Both the position numbers and the translations under genes were made by a program. The notes below the pieces were generated by a model that was not told the origin of the DNA, did no database searches, and saw only the letters and a list, made by a program, of their open reading frames with translations. Source: Sulfoacidibacillus thermotolerans (GTDB taxonomy: Bacteria > Bacillota > Bacilli > Alicyclobacillales > SLC66). From it: a stretch of DNA of 64,000 nucleotides. Shown piece after piece: positions 54,920 through 62,510 of the stretch; positions within the stretch are counted from its first letter, which is position 1; every line of letters starts with the position of its first letter. Where the stretch lies: contig NZ_MPDK01000003.1 in assembly GCF_003144315.1 (NCBI RefSeq), forward strand, positions 101,189-165,188, written 5' to 3'.

Positions 54920-55080
54920 TGGCGACACCTCCCATGTGTGCTGTTGCCATCATAGCGTTCTAAACGGGGCACGACAAGGACGTTTTTGTGATTTGCGTTG
55001 AACCAGGTGCGTGCATGGTTCACGTGGATGACAGGATAGTCTTTCTGGAGGAGTTTGTTCGCGATTTGAAATACACACAT
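54916..55080 (-). CDS. Small ORF coupled to the M20 peptidase gene
   Basis: A 54-codon frame begins at ATG 55080 and ends with a stop that overlaps the TTG of the M20 gene by four bases (TTGA). The product starts MCVFQIANKLLQKDYPVIHV and looks globular, with mixed hydrophobic and polar residues rather than antisense noise. The same open frame continues 20 codons further upstream without a start codon, so it could be the remnant of a longer gene. The ribosome-binding site at ATG 55080 is poor. I do not recognise the family. Confidence 0.4.
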   Translation of the reverse strand: MCVFQIANKLLQKDYPVIHVNHARTWFNANHKNVLVVPRLERYDGNSTHGRCRH

Positions 55081-55159
55081 GTTTAGTTCAAAAGGAACTT
55101 TTGGTTCATGAGGGAGGGAGTTATTGTATAGATAATGAATTCAGGAGGAAGGGATACGC

Positions 55160-56218
55160 ATGGGGACGTCTGCTAAGCTATCTGGAAATCTACGTGCGTT
55201 ACAGACCATTCAGTGGGAACTTGCCGAACACGCACAGACTCTTACAACCTTGGAGGCGCGCCGCGTGATTGACCAGGTTGCCGCGGTTGGGAAAGTGCGA
55301 CTCATTATCAGTGGGGACAATCCACTACAACGGCGAGACATTTTTTCTCTCATTGGTTATGCAAAAAGTCGGGAGATCGACGTGTCGCTTGCAACAAATG
55401 GGATCGCGCGAATCACAAGAGAAGCGGCAGCCAATGCGCATGATGCTGGAGTTGCGAGTTTTGCACTTCGTCTAGATTCGTGGTCGTTTCCCCTGAATCA
55501 CTTGATAGGTGCGCGATGGTCAGACATTCGACTTTTTCGCGCGGGGTATTTTTTAGCAGATCATGATGTGCCTATTGCGATTCATACGCTAGTTACTCCT
55601 GAGAATGCAGGGCGATTAGAGCAGATTGCAGATCTTGCTGAGTATGTTTTTGGTGCGGCAACGTGGAACCTAATGTTCGTTGTACCGACTGTAGCTGCGC
55701 TGCGTAAGCGGATGACAGCCCCTGGGCAAACGGAGCGCATTTTGCGCTTTGCTTATCAAGAAGCGCGTCAGCGTTCGATGAAGATTGAAACGACAAATGC
55801 ACCGTTTTATCAACGGATCACCATACAAGAAAACGCAAAGTTATCAAACGATACACAAAAGAAACTGCAGGCGGCGCCTGTTGTACATGATGGCAAGGGG
55901 AAACTATTTATCGCGAATGATGGGGAAATCTATCCTGATGAGCACTTAGCGTTGTCAGTAGGAAATGTGAAAAGAGGGGAAATCGGAGAAATTTATGAGA
56001 CGAATGAATTGTTAAATGAGTTGCGTTCGGGTGATCGATTGCATGGAAAATGCAGTGAGTGCGTGTTTCGAAACATTTGCGGTGGTTCGCGTGCACGGGC
56101 TTTTGCAATGACAGGCGATTACATGGGGCAAGACCCACTGTGTGCCTATGGCTTAACAGAAGCGAAAGTTTTTTCGTCGGAAAATCAAGTCCCTGTGTTG
56201 CAGCCAATCGAACACTAA
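55160..56218 (+). CDS. Radical SAM/SPASM-like protein lacking the CX3CX2C cluster motif
   Basis: A 352-residue protein aligned in my reading with the NirJ/AhbC/AhbD-like radical SAM group. The N-terminus keeps IQWELAEHA then jumps to a LTTLEARRVIDQV helix; the stretch that carries CX3CX2C in relatives is missing, and SGGEP reads SGDNP (51-55). The SPASM-type tail is well kept: GKLFIANDGEIYP, GNVKRGEIGEIYE and CSECVFRNICGGSRARAFAMTGDY. All four cysteines are C-terminal (298, 301, 307, 328). It cannot bind the SAM cluster as usual, so a scaffold, electron-transfer or regulatory role is possible. ATG 55160 follows AGGAGGAAGGG. Confidence 0.75.
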   Translation: MGTSAKLSGNLRALQTIQWELAEHAQTLTTLEARRVIDQVAAVGKVRLIISGDNPLQRRDIFSLIGYAKSREIDVSLATNGIARITREAAANAHDAGVASFALRLDSWSFPLNHLIGARWSDIRLFRAGYFLADHDVPIAIHTLVTPENAGRLEQIADLAEYVFGAATWNLMFVVPTVAALRKRMTAPGQTERILRFAYQEARQRSMKIETTNAPFYQRITIQENAKLSNDTQKKLQAAPVVHDGKGKLFIANDGEIYPDEHLALSVGNVKRGEIGEIYETNELLNELRSGDRLHGKCSECVFRNICGGSRARAFAMTGDYMGQDPLCAYGLTEAKVFSSENQVPVLQPIEH

Positions 56219-56314
56219 AGATCCCCTTTTGCACCCCGTTTCGTTCGATGTTAGAATCACTGCATAGGGCTTGTCCATAGAGACAGGTACCGCGGGGCGG
56301 GGTGAACCACTTTC

Positions 56315-57268
56315 GTGACTTCTGCAACCAAACGACTTTCTCCATATCTTCATTTTACACGCGAAGCTTGGGCATCTTTGCGTGATTCTATGCCACTTAC
56401 GCTTTCTGAGGAGGAACTCGCACAATTACGCGGCATTAACGAGCGAGTGTCTCTGGATGAAGTGACGCAGATTTATCTGCCACTGGCGCGTTTGCTGCAT
56501 TTGTATATTGACGCTGTCAAGAACTTATACGAAGCGACGCATGTATTTTTGAATACTTCTGCCCGCAAGGTTCCATTTATCATTGGAATTGCGGGCAGCG
56601 TTGCCGTAGGGAAGAGTACGACGGCGCGGATTATTCAAGCGCTCTTGGAGCGGGGACCGGGAAATTTAGTCGTAGATTTAGTGACTACAGATGGATTTCT
56701 GTACCCCAATAAAACATTGCTTGAGCGCGGATTGATGGATCGTAAGGGGTTTCCGGAGAGCTATAATATTAATGCACTTATTGAGTTTTTATGTAATGTA
56801 AAATCGGGACGTCCGCGCGTTACAGCTCCCGTATATTCACATCTTATCTACGATATTGTACCTGATCAAAAAATCCAAGTTTGTCGACCGGATGTTCTGA
56901 TTCTCGAGGGATTGAATGTCCTTCAACCACCAGCACACAAAGCGACGGAACACAATCCACAGGTAGTTGTTTCGGACTTCTTCGATTTTTCGATCTATGT
57001 GGATGCAAAAGAGGAACATATCAGAAACTGGTACGAACAGCGATTTCAAACGCTGCGCGTAACCGCATTCCGTCAGCCCAATGCCTTTTTTTATCGCTAT
57101 TCGACACTCACAGAAGAAGAGGCGCATCGAGTTGCTCTTGAAATCTGGGATCGTATAAATGGGGTGAATCTTCATGAAAACATTGCCCCTACTCGCAATC
57201 GCGCGGATCTTATATTACAAAAAGCAGCAGATCACTCGGTAGAGAGTGTGAGTCTGCGCAAGTTGTAA
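56315..57268 (+). CDS. coaA: Pantothenate kinase, type I
   Basis: A 317-residue type-I pantothenate kinase that starts coenzyme A synthesis. The P-loop GSVAVGKST (94-102), the [10 protein letters not shown] motif, [15 protein letters not shown] and [11 protein letters not shown] are characteristic. A C-terminal [16 protein letters not shown] also matches. GTG 56315 lies ten bases after GGGGTGA. Many Firmicutes have only type III (CoaX), so a type I enzyme is consistent with Bacillus-type CoaA. A strong hairpin follows the stop. Confidence 0.95.
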   Translation: MTSATKRLSPYLHFTREAWASLRDSMPLTLSEEELAQLRGINERVSLDEVTQIYLPLARLLHLYIDAVKNLYEATHVFLNTSARKVPFIIGIAGSVAVGKSTTARIIQALLERGPGNLVVDLVTTDGFLYPNKTLLERGLMDRKGFPESYNINALIEFLCNVKSGRPRVTAPVYSHLIYDIVPDQKIQVCRPDVLILEGLNVLQPPAHKATEHNPQVVVSDFFDFSIYVDAKEEHIRNWYEQRFQTLRVTAFRQPNAFFYRYSTLTEEEAHRVALEIWDRINGVNLHENIAPTRNRADLILQKAADHSVESVSLRKL

Positions 57269-57286
57269 GCGGTGCCATGAGAGAGG

Positions 57287-57329
57287 GTTGTACCGCGCAA
57301 AATCACAAGGTTGATGTGCGCGGTACAAC
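57287..57329. terminator. Terminator between coaA and the DUF2294 gene
   Basis: A 12-bp perfect stem (GTTGTACCGCGC and complement) with a 19-base loop separates the convergent genes. The T-run is weak on both strands, but the stem is GC-rich. Confidence 0.65.
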
Positions 57330-57340
57330 AAACTGTGGAA

Positions 57341-57718
57341 TCAGGGTTTATTTTGTGGTTCATGGACTTCAATTGGGCGATCAAAAACGTATACTGTCAT
57401 CCCCATGTCGAGGTCTACATCAAAGTCAACAAATAGAGTAACCATCTTGGCACCGACCAGATTTTCAAATTCGGCTCGTAAATCTGGATCCTGATAGATC
57501 TCTTTGATAAAAGTTGTGCGCGTATCCTTAATCATGCGTTTACCTTCTGGGGAACGGTTGATGAATTTTTCTACGAGGGTTAGATTCCCTCGCAACTCAC
57601 AAATGGCCCAAGGTCCGACAAATCGCGTCGTAACTTGTTCAGGGCCTTTCCCTACGTGACGTTTGCGCACTTCGCGCAGCAGATTGCTAAATTCGTGGGC
57701 TAGATTTGTCCCCTTCAT
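57341..57718 (-). CDS. DUF2294 domain protein
   Basis: A 125-residue soluble protein matching DUF2294: an N-terminal HEFSNLLREVRKRHVGKGPEQVTTRFVG, the central LTLVEKFINRSPEGKRMIKDTR and a closing MVTLFVDFDVDLDMGMTVYVFD. The family occurs in Bacillales and cyanobacteria with no known role. The acidic run near the end is usual. It is convergent with coaA. Confidence 0.82.
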   Translation of the reverse strand: MKGTNLAHEFSNLLREVRKRHVGKGPEQVTTRFVGPWAICELRGNLTLVEKFINRSPEGKRMIKDTRTTFIKEIYQDPDLRAEFENLVGAKMVTLFVDFDVDLDMGMTVYVFDRPIEVHEPQNKP

Positions 57719-57860
57719 ACGAACTCCTACTCCTTGTCATGTTGTTCAGTCCTGATCATGTGTACGTGAAAAGTCAAAATTGATCATAGCACTCTTCACT
57801 GTAACAAAGGAATCCCTTCTAACAATACAAAGGATTATTTTTCAAATGATAAACTTTCTC

Positions 57861-57890
57861 TAGACATTTTTTCGACAGATTTGCTATACT
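57861..57890 (+). promoter_or_regulatory. Promoter of the acetate-transporter-like gene leader
   Basis: TAGACA (57861-57866), an 18-base spacer and TATACT (57885-57890) form a sigma-A promoter; transcription should start near 57897, about 335 bases upstream of the gene. Confidence 0.65.
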
Positions 57891-57896
57891 TTGCGC

Positions 57897-58013
57897 AGAT
57901 ACAAGAAGTATAGCGATTTCATTTAAGGACGATTGTTCCTTTGATGAGAGCGCTTGCTTATTTAGTCAATAAGATTTGCTGGATTGGTGAAGAGTACAAG
58001 GGTGCTTTGAACT
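57897..58013 (+). ncRNA. Structured leader of unknown class upstream of an attenuator
   Basis: About 117 bases between the predicted start and the terminator can fold into at least two hairpins: CATttAAGGA/TCCTTtgATG near 57919-57946 and CTTATT/AATAAG around 57955-57972. An AAGAGTACAAGGGTGC stretch follows, then the first arm of the terminator. I compared it with common riboswitch consensus patterns (T-box, glycine, c-di-GMP, SAM, ZTP, preQ1) and found no match. Together with the long leader and terminator it suggests conditional control of the downstream transporter. Confidence 0.4.
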
Positions 58014-58078
58014 ACTCCACAAAAACAGGTTGCGGATGCTTATTTCGCGAACTCTGTTTTTGTGGAGTTTTTCTTTTG
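58014..58078 (+). terminator. Attenuator-type terminator in the leader
   Basis: A 15-bp perfect stem (ACTCCACAAAAACAG and complement, 58014-58028 with 58054-58068) with a 25-base loop is followed by TTTTCTTTT. It sits between a promoter and the next gene on the same strand with no complete gene in between, the layout of transcriptional attenuation. Confidence 0.8.
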
Positions 58079-58090
58079 CTTTAGGAGGTG

Positions 58091-58204
58091 ATGTTGTTTT
58101 TCTTTTTATCCATTTGCGCATGGGAAGTGTGTGAAAGGTGCACGCTACTTCTTAATCACAAGAAATGCATTGCAATGAATGCACTTTATTTTATAGATGT
58201 TTGA
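58091..58204 (+). CDS. Possible 37-residue leader ORF
   Basis: A short frame starts with ATG 58091 (or TTG 58094) just after AGGAGGTG, immediately past the attenuator. The product is hydrophobic with four cysteines (starts MLFFFLSICAWEVCERC) and ends 27 bases before the transporter start. An inverted repeat TGCATT-n6-AATGCA (58166-58183) lies within it. It may be a leader peptide or a chance frame. Confidence 0.3.
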   Translation: MLFFFLSICAWEVCERCTLLLNHKKCIAMNALYFIDV

Positions 58205-58231
58205 CATGTAGGATGAGGAGGAGACTATACG

Positions 58232-58828
58232 GTGAATACATTTCCGATTTCTTCATTTTGGCCGCTTGCAATTGGATTTTTAGGTCTTGCGATCAATTAT
58301 TTTGTACAAGGCGGGACGGCAGTTTTTGGTGGACCCAATTGGAGTGGCGATAAGCAAAAGATGGAAAAAACATTGGGTCTATGGGGGATGGGACTTGGCG
58401 GTTTTGCTCAATTTATTACTGGCACTTATTTGATGGTGGGGTTGAGTTGGTTTCCTGTGTATCGCAATGCCGCTCCGCTGTATATGGCAGCGCTAGCCTT
58501 CACGATTTATGGGATTCACTGGATTGTTATGGGCTGGCGGCGTTACATCGGAGGAGAAGTGGGTCCGGAAGGATACATGGCCTTGGCTGTTCTCGTGTTG
58601 AGTGTACTGGGTGCAGTCTCCTTTCATACAGCGGGAGATATTCCGGCGACGATTTTATTCATAGGCTTAACGCTTATCTATGTCTGTGAAATCTTCGCCC
58701 GCTTTTTAGACAAGACAGTGTTTCATAAAGGTGTAGGGGTCTTTCAATTGTTAACGGGAAGTTGGTTATTATATCTGACAGTAGGTGTTACTCTTAATTT
58801 TGCTAATGGTGCGCATTTTTGGGTTTAA
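58232..58828 (+). CDS. GPR1/FUN34/YaaH-like acetate uptake transporter
   Basis: A 198-residue membrane protein with six predicted helices and short loops, the size and topology of SatP/YaaH acetate-succinate transporters. The N-terminal WPLAIGFLGLAINYFVQGG resembles the family signature near helix 1 but is divergent, and the GGFAQFITGTYLMV helix fits. The family call is therefore tentative; other six-helix channel families are possible. GTG 58232 lies behind GAGGAGGAG. An attenuator-type leader precedes it. Confidence 0.55.
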   Translation: MNTFPISSFWPLAIGFLGLAINYFVQGGTAVFGGPNWSGDKQKMEKTLGLWGMGLGGFAQFITGTYLMVGLSWFPVYRNAAPLYMAALAFTIYGIHWIVMGWRRYIGGEVGPEGYMALAVLVLSVLGAVSFHTAGDIPATILFIGLTLIYVCEIFARFLDKTVFHKGVGVFQLLTGSWLLYLTVGVTLNFANGAHFWV

Positions 58829-59015
58829 TCGCTCGATGCACAACAGTATCCCTTCATCCAAAGCCAGATTCTTCGCGCTGTGCGTTTAAAAATAGACATT
58901 TTGAACTATAGTCATTGTTCCTGAACTCTGCTATGGTTAAAAATATCTGAGAGTCATTCGCGGAGTGTATATAGAGTGCGAAGGATGTACACCTGAATAT
59001 GGAGGGTGCTGGAAA

Positions 59016-59510
59016 ATGGATAGAGTGACTGGACAAGCTATGAATCGGGGAAATCATGGGATGGGCTTGAACAGTGATCGCAGGGAGCGCCATCTTCACG
59101 ATCAAGAAGTATTTCATACGCTGTTGCGTGATCATGATCGAATTCAAAGAGAAGTGACCAACTTGCCAAATGGGATCCGAGCGACGACCACTTCTGATGA
59201 TCCTGAAATCGTGAAACTTTTGCACGATCATGTACCTGCGATGCACCATCGGTTAGAAGAGAACTTTGGATTGCGTTTTTGGGATCCTGCATTTGTTGAG
59301 ATTTTTGCCAATCGCGACAAAGTGCACATGGAAGTTACTCTTTTGCCAAATGGCGTACTCGTGGAAGAAACAAGTGACGATCCGAATGTCGTATTGCTTA
59401 TTCAAGCGCATGGCGAGATGATCAACGGTTTTGTAAAGGAAGGGTTTGCTGCGGCCGAAAGGCAGGGCGTGTTGCCTGCAAACTATAAGCGGGTGTCTAC
59501 TCGTGCATGA
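59016..59510 (+). CDS. Conserved protein with a duplicated histidine-containing domain, function unknown
   Basis: A 164-residue soluble protein with two related halves. Each half has a charged helix, a TNLPNGI/TLLPNGV turn, a T-SDDP segment and a histidine helix (LLHDHVPAMHHRL in the first, LIQAHGEMINGFV in the second). Spaced histidines (HDHVPAMHHR) could bind a metal or heme. I recall similar uncharacterised proteins in other bacteria but know no function. ATG 59016 follows GGAGGG; an earlier in-frame GTG at 58965 lacks a site. A terminator follows. It sits after the transporter-like gene with 187 bases between. Confidence 0.7.
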   Translation: MDRVTGQAMNRGNHGMGLNSDRRERHLHDQEVFHTLLRDHDRIQREVTNLPNGIRATTTSDDPEIVKLLHDHVPAMHHRLEENFGLRFWDPAFVEIFANRDKVHMEVTLLPNGVLVEETSDDPNVVLLIQAHGEMINGFVKEGFAAAERQGVLPANYKRVSTRA

Positions 59511-59606
59511 TTGTCTCGTCAGGTGATCTGCTTTTAAAAGCAGTGGGCTTACTGTGTGTACGGATGAAGCTGTTACAGAAAGAACAACATTGCACCGCGA
59601 TTGTTT

Positions 59607-59641
59607 AAGGCTGGCTGTTTTCTTATAGCCAGCCTTTTTCT
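59607..59641 (+). terminator. Plus-strand terminator overlapping the response-regulator stop
   Basis: AAGGCTGGCT and AGCCAGCCTT form a 10-bp stem with a 10-base loop followed by TTTTCTT. It ends the histidine-rich protein gene on the plus strand but lies inside the last codons of the convergent response regulator. Confidence 0.8.
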
Positions 59642-60225
59642 TCTGCGTGCCGAATGGCATCCTGCCGAGTTTGGACTTGCAGTTTAGACATGATTTCAGA
59701 CAAGTAATTGCGTACGGTTCCACTCGATAGAAAAAGTGTTTGTGCAATTTCTTTTGTTGTTAATCCACGACGGGCAGCTAACAAAATTTCAAGTTCGCGT
59801 TGCGTGAGCGGATTTTCTTCACGCATTGCCTGTAAGAGCAATTCCTTTGTCAGTATTTTTCCGCCTTGATAAACCGTGCGAATTGCAGTTGTCAACTCTT
59901 CGATATGTGCGTCTTTTAACAAATACCCCGATGCGCCTGCTTCAAGTGCCCGTTTGAAATAACCCGGTCGTGCAAATGTGGTGACGACCAGTGTTTTGCA
60001 TGTAGGTAGTTGAATGGCAAGTTGTTTGACTACTTCAAGTCCACTTAGTAGCGGCAGTTCAAGGTCGATCAGCGCGATGTCAGGCTGTGTTTTTAATGCC
60101 AGTGCGATCGCGTTTTGGCCATCGCCAGCTTCTGCGACGACATTCATGTCTTCTTCAAGTTGTAGCAATGCGCTCAAGGCGCCACGTACGAGCGTTTGGT
60201 CTTCTGCTAGCATGATTTTGATCAA
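59623..60225 (-). CDS. LuxR/NarL-type response regulator (DesR-like)
   Basis: A 200-residue two-component response regulator. The receiver domain (about 1-120) has the acidic pair AEDQ, the phosphorylated aspartate in ALIDLELP, the threonine in VVTTFARPG and the lysine in YLLKDAHIEE. The LuxR helix-turn-helix (about 140-195) contains LTQRELEILLAARRGLTTKEIAQTL. It resembles DesR, which responds to membrane fluidity. The TTG at 60225 has a GGGGA site; an in-frame start eight codons upstream is possible. It lies downstream of its kinase (27 bases). Confidence 0.9.
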   Translation of the reverse strand: MIKIMLAEDQTLVRGALSALLQLEEDMNVVAEAGDGQNAIALALKTQPDIALIDLELPLLSGLEVVKQLAIQLPTCKTLVVTTFARPGYFKRALEAGASGYLLKDAHIEELTTAIRTVYQGGKILTKELLLQAMREENPLTQRELEILLAARRGLTTKEIAQTLFLSSGTVRNYLSEIMSKLQVQTRQDAIRHAEEKGWL

Positions 60226-60252
60226 TTTTTCGCTTCCCCTTTCCTGCAATTG

Positions 60253-61422
60253 TCATTGCTTTTTGGGTACTGCAAAGAGCCAGGCGAGGCCTTGTGTCCC
60301 CTGTGGAAGATAATCAGTAAATTCATCCCACGGCTGCAAAGCAACTCCGTTTGACCAGGAGAACACACGTCCGCCTATAGAATCAAGACGTGCATTGAGG
60401 CTGCTTAGTCCATAACCTAGTTTCTGTTTTTGGGGGGTTGTACTCTCATGTTCTAGTCCAATGCCGTTGTCAGCGACATATAAGCACAGAAATTTGTCTG
60501 TTGCAAAAAGGCGTATCACAGCTTCTGTCGCTTGACTATGGCGCACGATGTTTGTCGTCGTTTCACGTAAGCAAAATGCGAGTGTTTGTCTCATAGTAAG
60601 CGGAAGTTCGCAGTGTGTTTGTACCTTTTCTTCTAAATTGCGAATGCCTGCCGTTTGCAAGAATTTCATGGCTTCTTGCCACTCTTCCTCAAAATCTGCC
60701 TGGCGAATGCCTGTGATATATTCACGAACTTGAGTGAGCGCTTGGCGAGCGGCATTTTCAATATCGGAAATTTCTCCCTTTGCAAGTATTAAATCTCGTG
60801 TGAGCAACTGTTTTGCTAGTTGTGATTTTAGTGTAATGAGGGCGAGTTCATGCCCGATGACATCGTGCAAATCAGCGCTGATCCGCTCCCGTTCAGCAAT
60901 TTTGGCCAAACGCTCATTTTCTTGTTGGGCGCGTTGTAATTCACGATGGGCAATTTGTATACGCATTTGATAATTTGTGATATAAGATGTTGCGCCTAGG
61001 CTAATGATGAAACCTGCAATAATCGGAAAATTATCAATACTAAAATCCCCGTGTTGTTGAAGTAGAAAGAGAAAATCAGCGAGATTACAAAGGATGAACA
61101 GTGGCAGCACAAAGGCTAATTGACGCCTGGTTAAGAGTGCACCTATGGCGGCTGCCGGATAAAAATCTAACCAAAAAAACCATCCTGAGAGTAAGGCTGC
61201 CATTATCATGACAAGCAATGATTCAACAGCGATCCAGATATATCGAGACTTTCCATGCAATCGATAAGTTTGAATATAAGCAAATGCAAAGATGAGGAGC
61301 AAAGAGAGACCAAGGAGCAGTTGTTTCAGTGGCATGGTAAAGAGAAAGAACAGGGGAATAAGCAATTGAAAGAGATATAAGTAACCAAAGGTTCGATTTT
61401 CTTTATGAAACAAGTGTTTCAT
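60253..61422 (-). CDS. Sensor histidine kinase, HisKA_3 type (DesK-like)
   Basis: A 389-residue kinase with about five helices in the first 165 residues and no large external domain, a coiled linker (about 165-190), a HisKA_3 dimerisation domain with the phospho-accepting histidine in RISADLHDVIGHELAL, and a HATPase_c domain with the NIVRHSQA N-box, DNGIGL and GYGLSSLNARLDSIGG. This is the DesK layout, in which membrane thickness is sensed by the helices. ATG 61422 follows GGAGAG. It is paired with the response regulator and divergent from an ABC exporter. Confidence 0.9.
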   Translation of the reverse strand: MKHLFHKENRTFGYLYLFQLLIPLFFLFTMPLKQLLLGLSLLLIFAFAYIQTYRLHGKSRYIWIAVESLLVMIMAALLSGWFFWLDFYPAAAIGALLTRRQLAFVLPLFILCNLADFLFLLQQHGDFSIDNFPIIAGFIISLGATSYITNYQMRIQIAHRELQRAQQENERLAKIAERERISADLHDVIGHELALITLKSQLAKQLLTRDLILAKGEISDIENAARQALTQVREYITGIRQADFEEEWQEAMKFLQTAGIRNLEEKVQTHCELPLTMRQTLAFCLRETTTNIVRHSQATEAVIRLFATDKFLCLYVADNGIGLEHESTTPQKQKLGYGLSSLNARLDSIGGRVFSWSNGVALQPWDEFTDYLPQGTQGLAWLFAVPKKQ

Positions 61423-61518
61423 AACATTCACTCTCCAACACGTTTCACAGGTTTACAGATCCTAGATTGCATTGCATCTGGAAATTTTGCTTGAATGCGG
61501 GATCTTCCAGCGAAAAGA

Positions 61519-61530
61519 TGACAGATGTCA
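61519..61530. promoter_or_regulatory. Inverted repeat in the divergent kinase/ABC intergenic region
   Basis: TGACA-ga-TGTCA is a perfect short inverted repeat 66 bases before the ABC ATPase start, in the 173-base gap between the divergent kinase and ABC genes. It could be a binding site for the response regulator, though it is short and such repeats occur by chance. Confidence 0.3.
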
Positions 61531-61595
61531 CTTGTCGATTGCCATTTACTAGAGTGTATCATAAGGTAAACACGTTGCGAGGAGGTTCGTGCGCT

Positions 61596-62510
61596 TTGGC
61601 AGATGCGATTGTGGTTGAGGACTTACATAAATTTTACAAAGAAAAACATGCTGTGTGCGGGGTGTCTTTCCGTGTAGCGAAAGGGGAGATTTTTGGCATC
61701 GTTGGACCCAATGGAGCCGGAAAAACAACGACACTGGAAATCCTTGAAGGCTTGCGCAGACGCGATCGCGGAAGTGTGAAAGTACTGGGTCTAGATCCAC
61801 AAAAACAGGCTCGTACTCTGCGAGAGCGAATAGGGATTCAGTTTCAATCGACCTCTATACAAGAGAGGTTAAAGGTTCGCGAGGCACTTACCCTCTTTTC
61901 TTCTCTATATAAAAAGCAGGGGAATGTGGATCGAGCGATAGAGTCTTTTGACTTAAAAAAAGTGGAGAACACCTACTTTAAGGATTTATCAGGGGGATGG
62001 AAGCAGCGTTTGATGTTAGCACTTGCGACGATTCACGATCCTGAACTCATTTTTTTAGATGAACCAAGCACGGGGCTTGATCCGAATGCGCGGCGTGAGA
62101 TTTGGGCACTGATTAAACAATTGCGCGATGCCTCGAAAACGATTGTAATTACAACTCACTATATGGAAGAAGCAGAAAAACTATGCGATCGTGTGGCGAT
62201 GTTCAAAGGGGGTGAAGTGGCTGCTCTTGACACGCCCAAGCGATTAATTGCTACGAGTATGGGGATGAATTATCTCTCTTTTTTATCAAGTACAGTAGAT
62301 CGAACTAAGTTACGCGCGATTCATGGAGTTTCGCGTGTAGAGTGTGAAGGAGAGACAGTGAAAGTATATTGTGCAGATTTACAGGCAGTGAGTTTGCAGG
62401 TTTTTCAATTGGCACAGGAGCAAAAGTGGAAAATTGATGCGTTTTGTTTTGAAATGGGAAGTTTAGATGACCTTTTTGTCCAATTGATCGGAGGAGGCGA
62501 GAAGGCGTGA
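61596..62510 (+). CDS. ABC transporter ATP-binding protein
   Basis: A 304-residue ABC-2-type ATPase. Walker A GPNGAGKTTT, Q-loop in IQFQSTS, the LSGGWKQRLMLAL signature, Walker B LIFLDEP and the HYMEEAEKLCDRV switch are intact. The C-terminal 80 residues form the variable regulatory tail common in antibiotic or lipid exporters. The start is TTG 61596, ten bases after GAGGAGG; the longer reading adds 43 unrelated residues. It overlaps the permease gene by four bases. DesK/DesR-like genes lie divergently upstream, so it may be their target. Confidence 0.9.
   Translation: MADAIVVEDLHKFYKEKHAVCGVSFRVAKGEIFGIVGPNGAGKTTTLEILEGLRRRDRGSVKVLGLDPQKQARTLRERIGIQFQSTSIQERLKVREALTLFSSLYKKQGNVDRAIESFDLKKVENTYFKDLSGGWKQRLMLALATIHDPELIFLDEPSTGLDPNARREIWALIKQLRDASKTIVITTHYMEEAEKLCDRVAMFKGGEVAALDTPKRLIATSMGMNYLSFLSSTVDRTKLRAIHGVSRVECEGETVKVYCADLQAVSLQVFQLAQEQKWKIDAFCFEMGSLDDLFVQLIGGGEKA

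Noticed and set aside
57897..58078. T-box, glycine or c-di-GMP riboswitch at the transporter leader
   Set aside because: No AGGGTGG T-box element, no tandem glycine motifs and no GEMM core were found; only generic hairpins plus a terminator.
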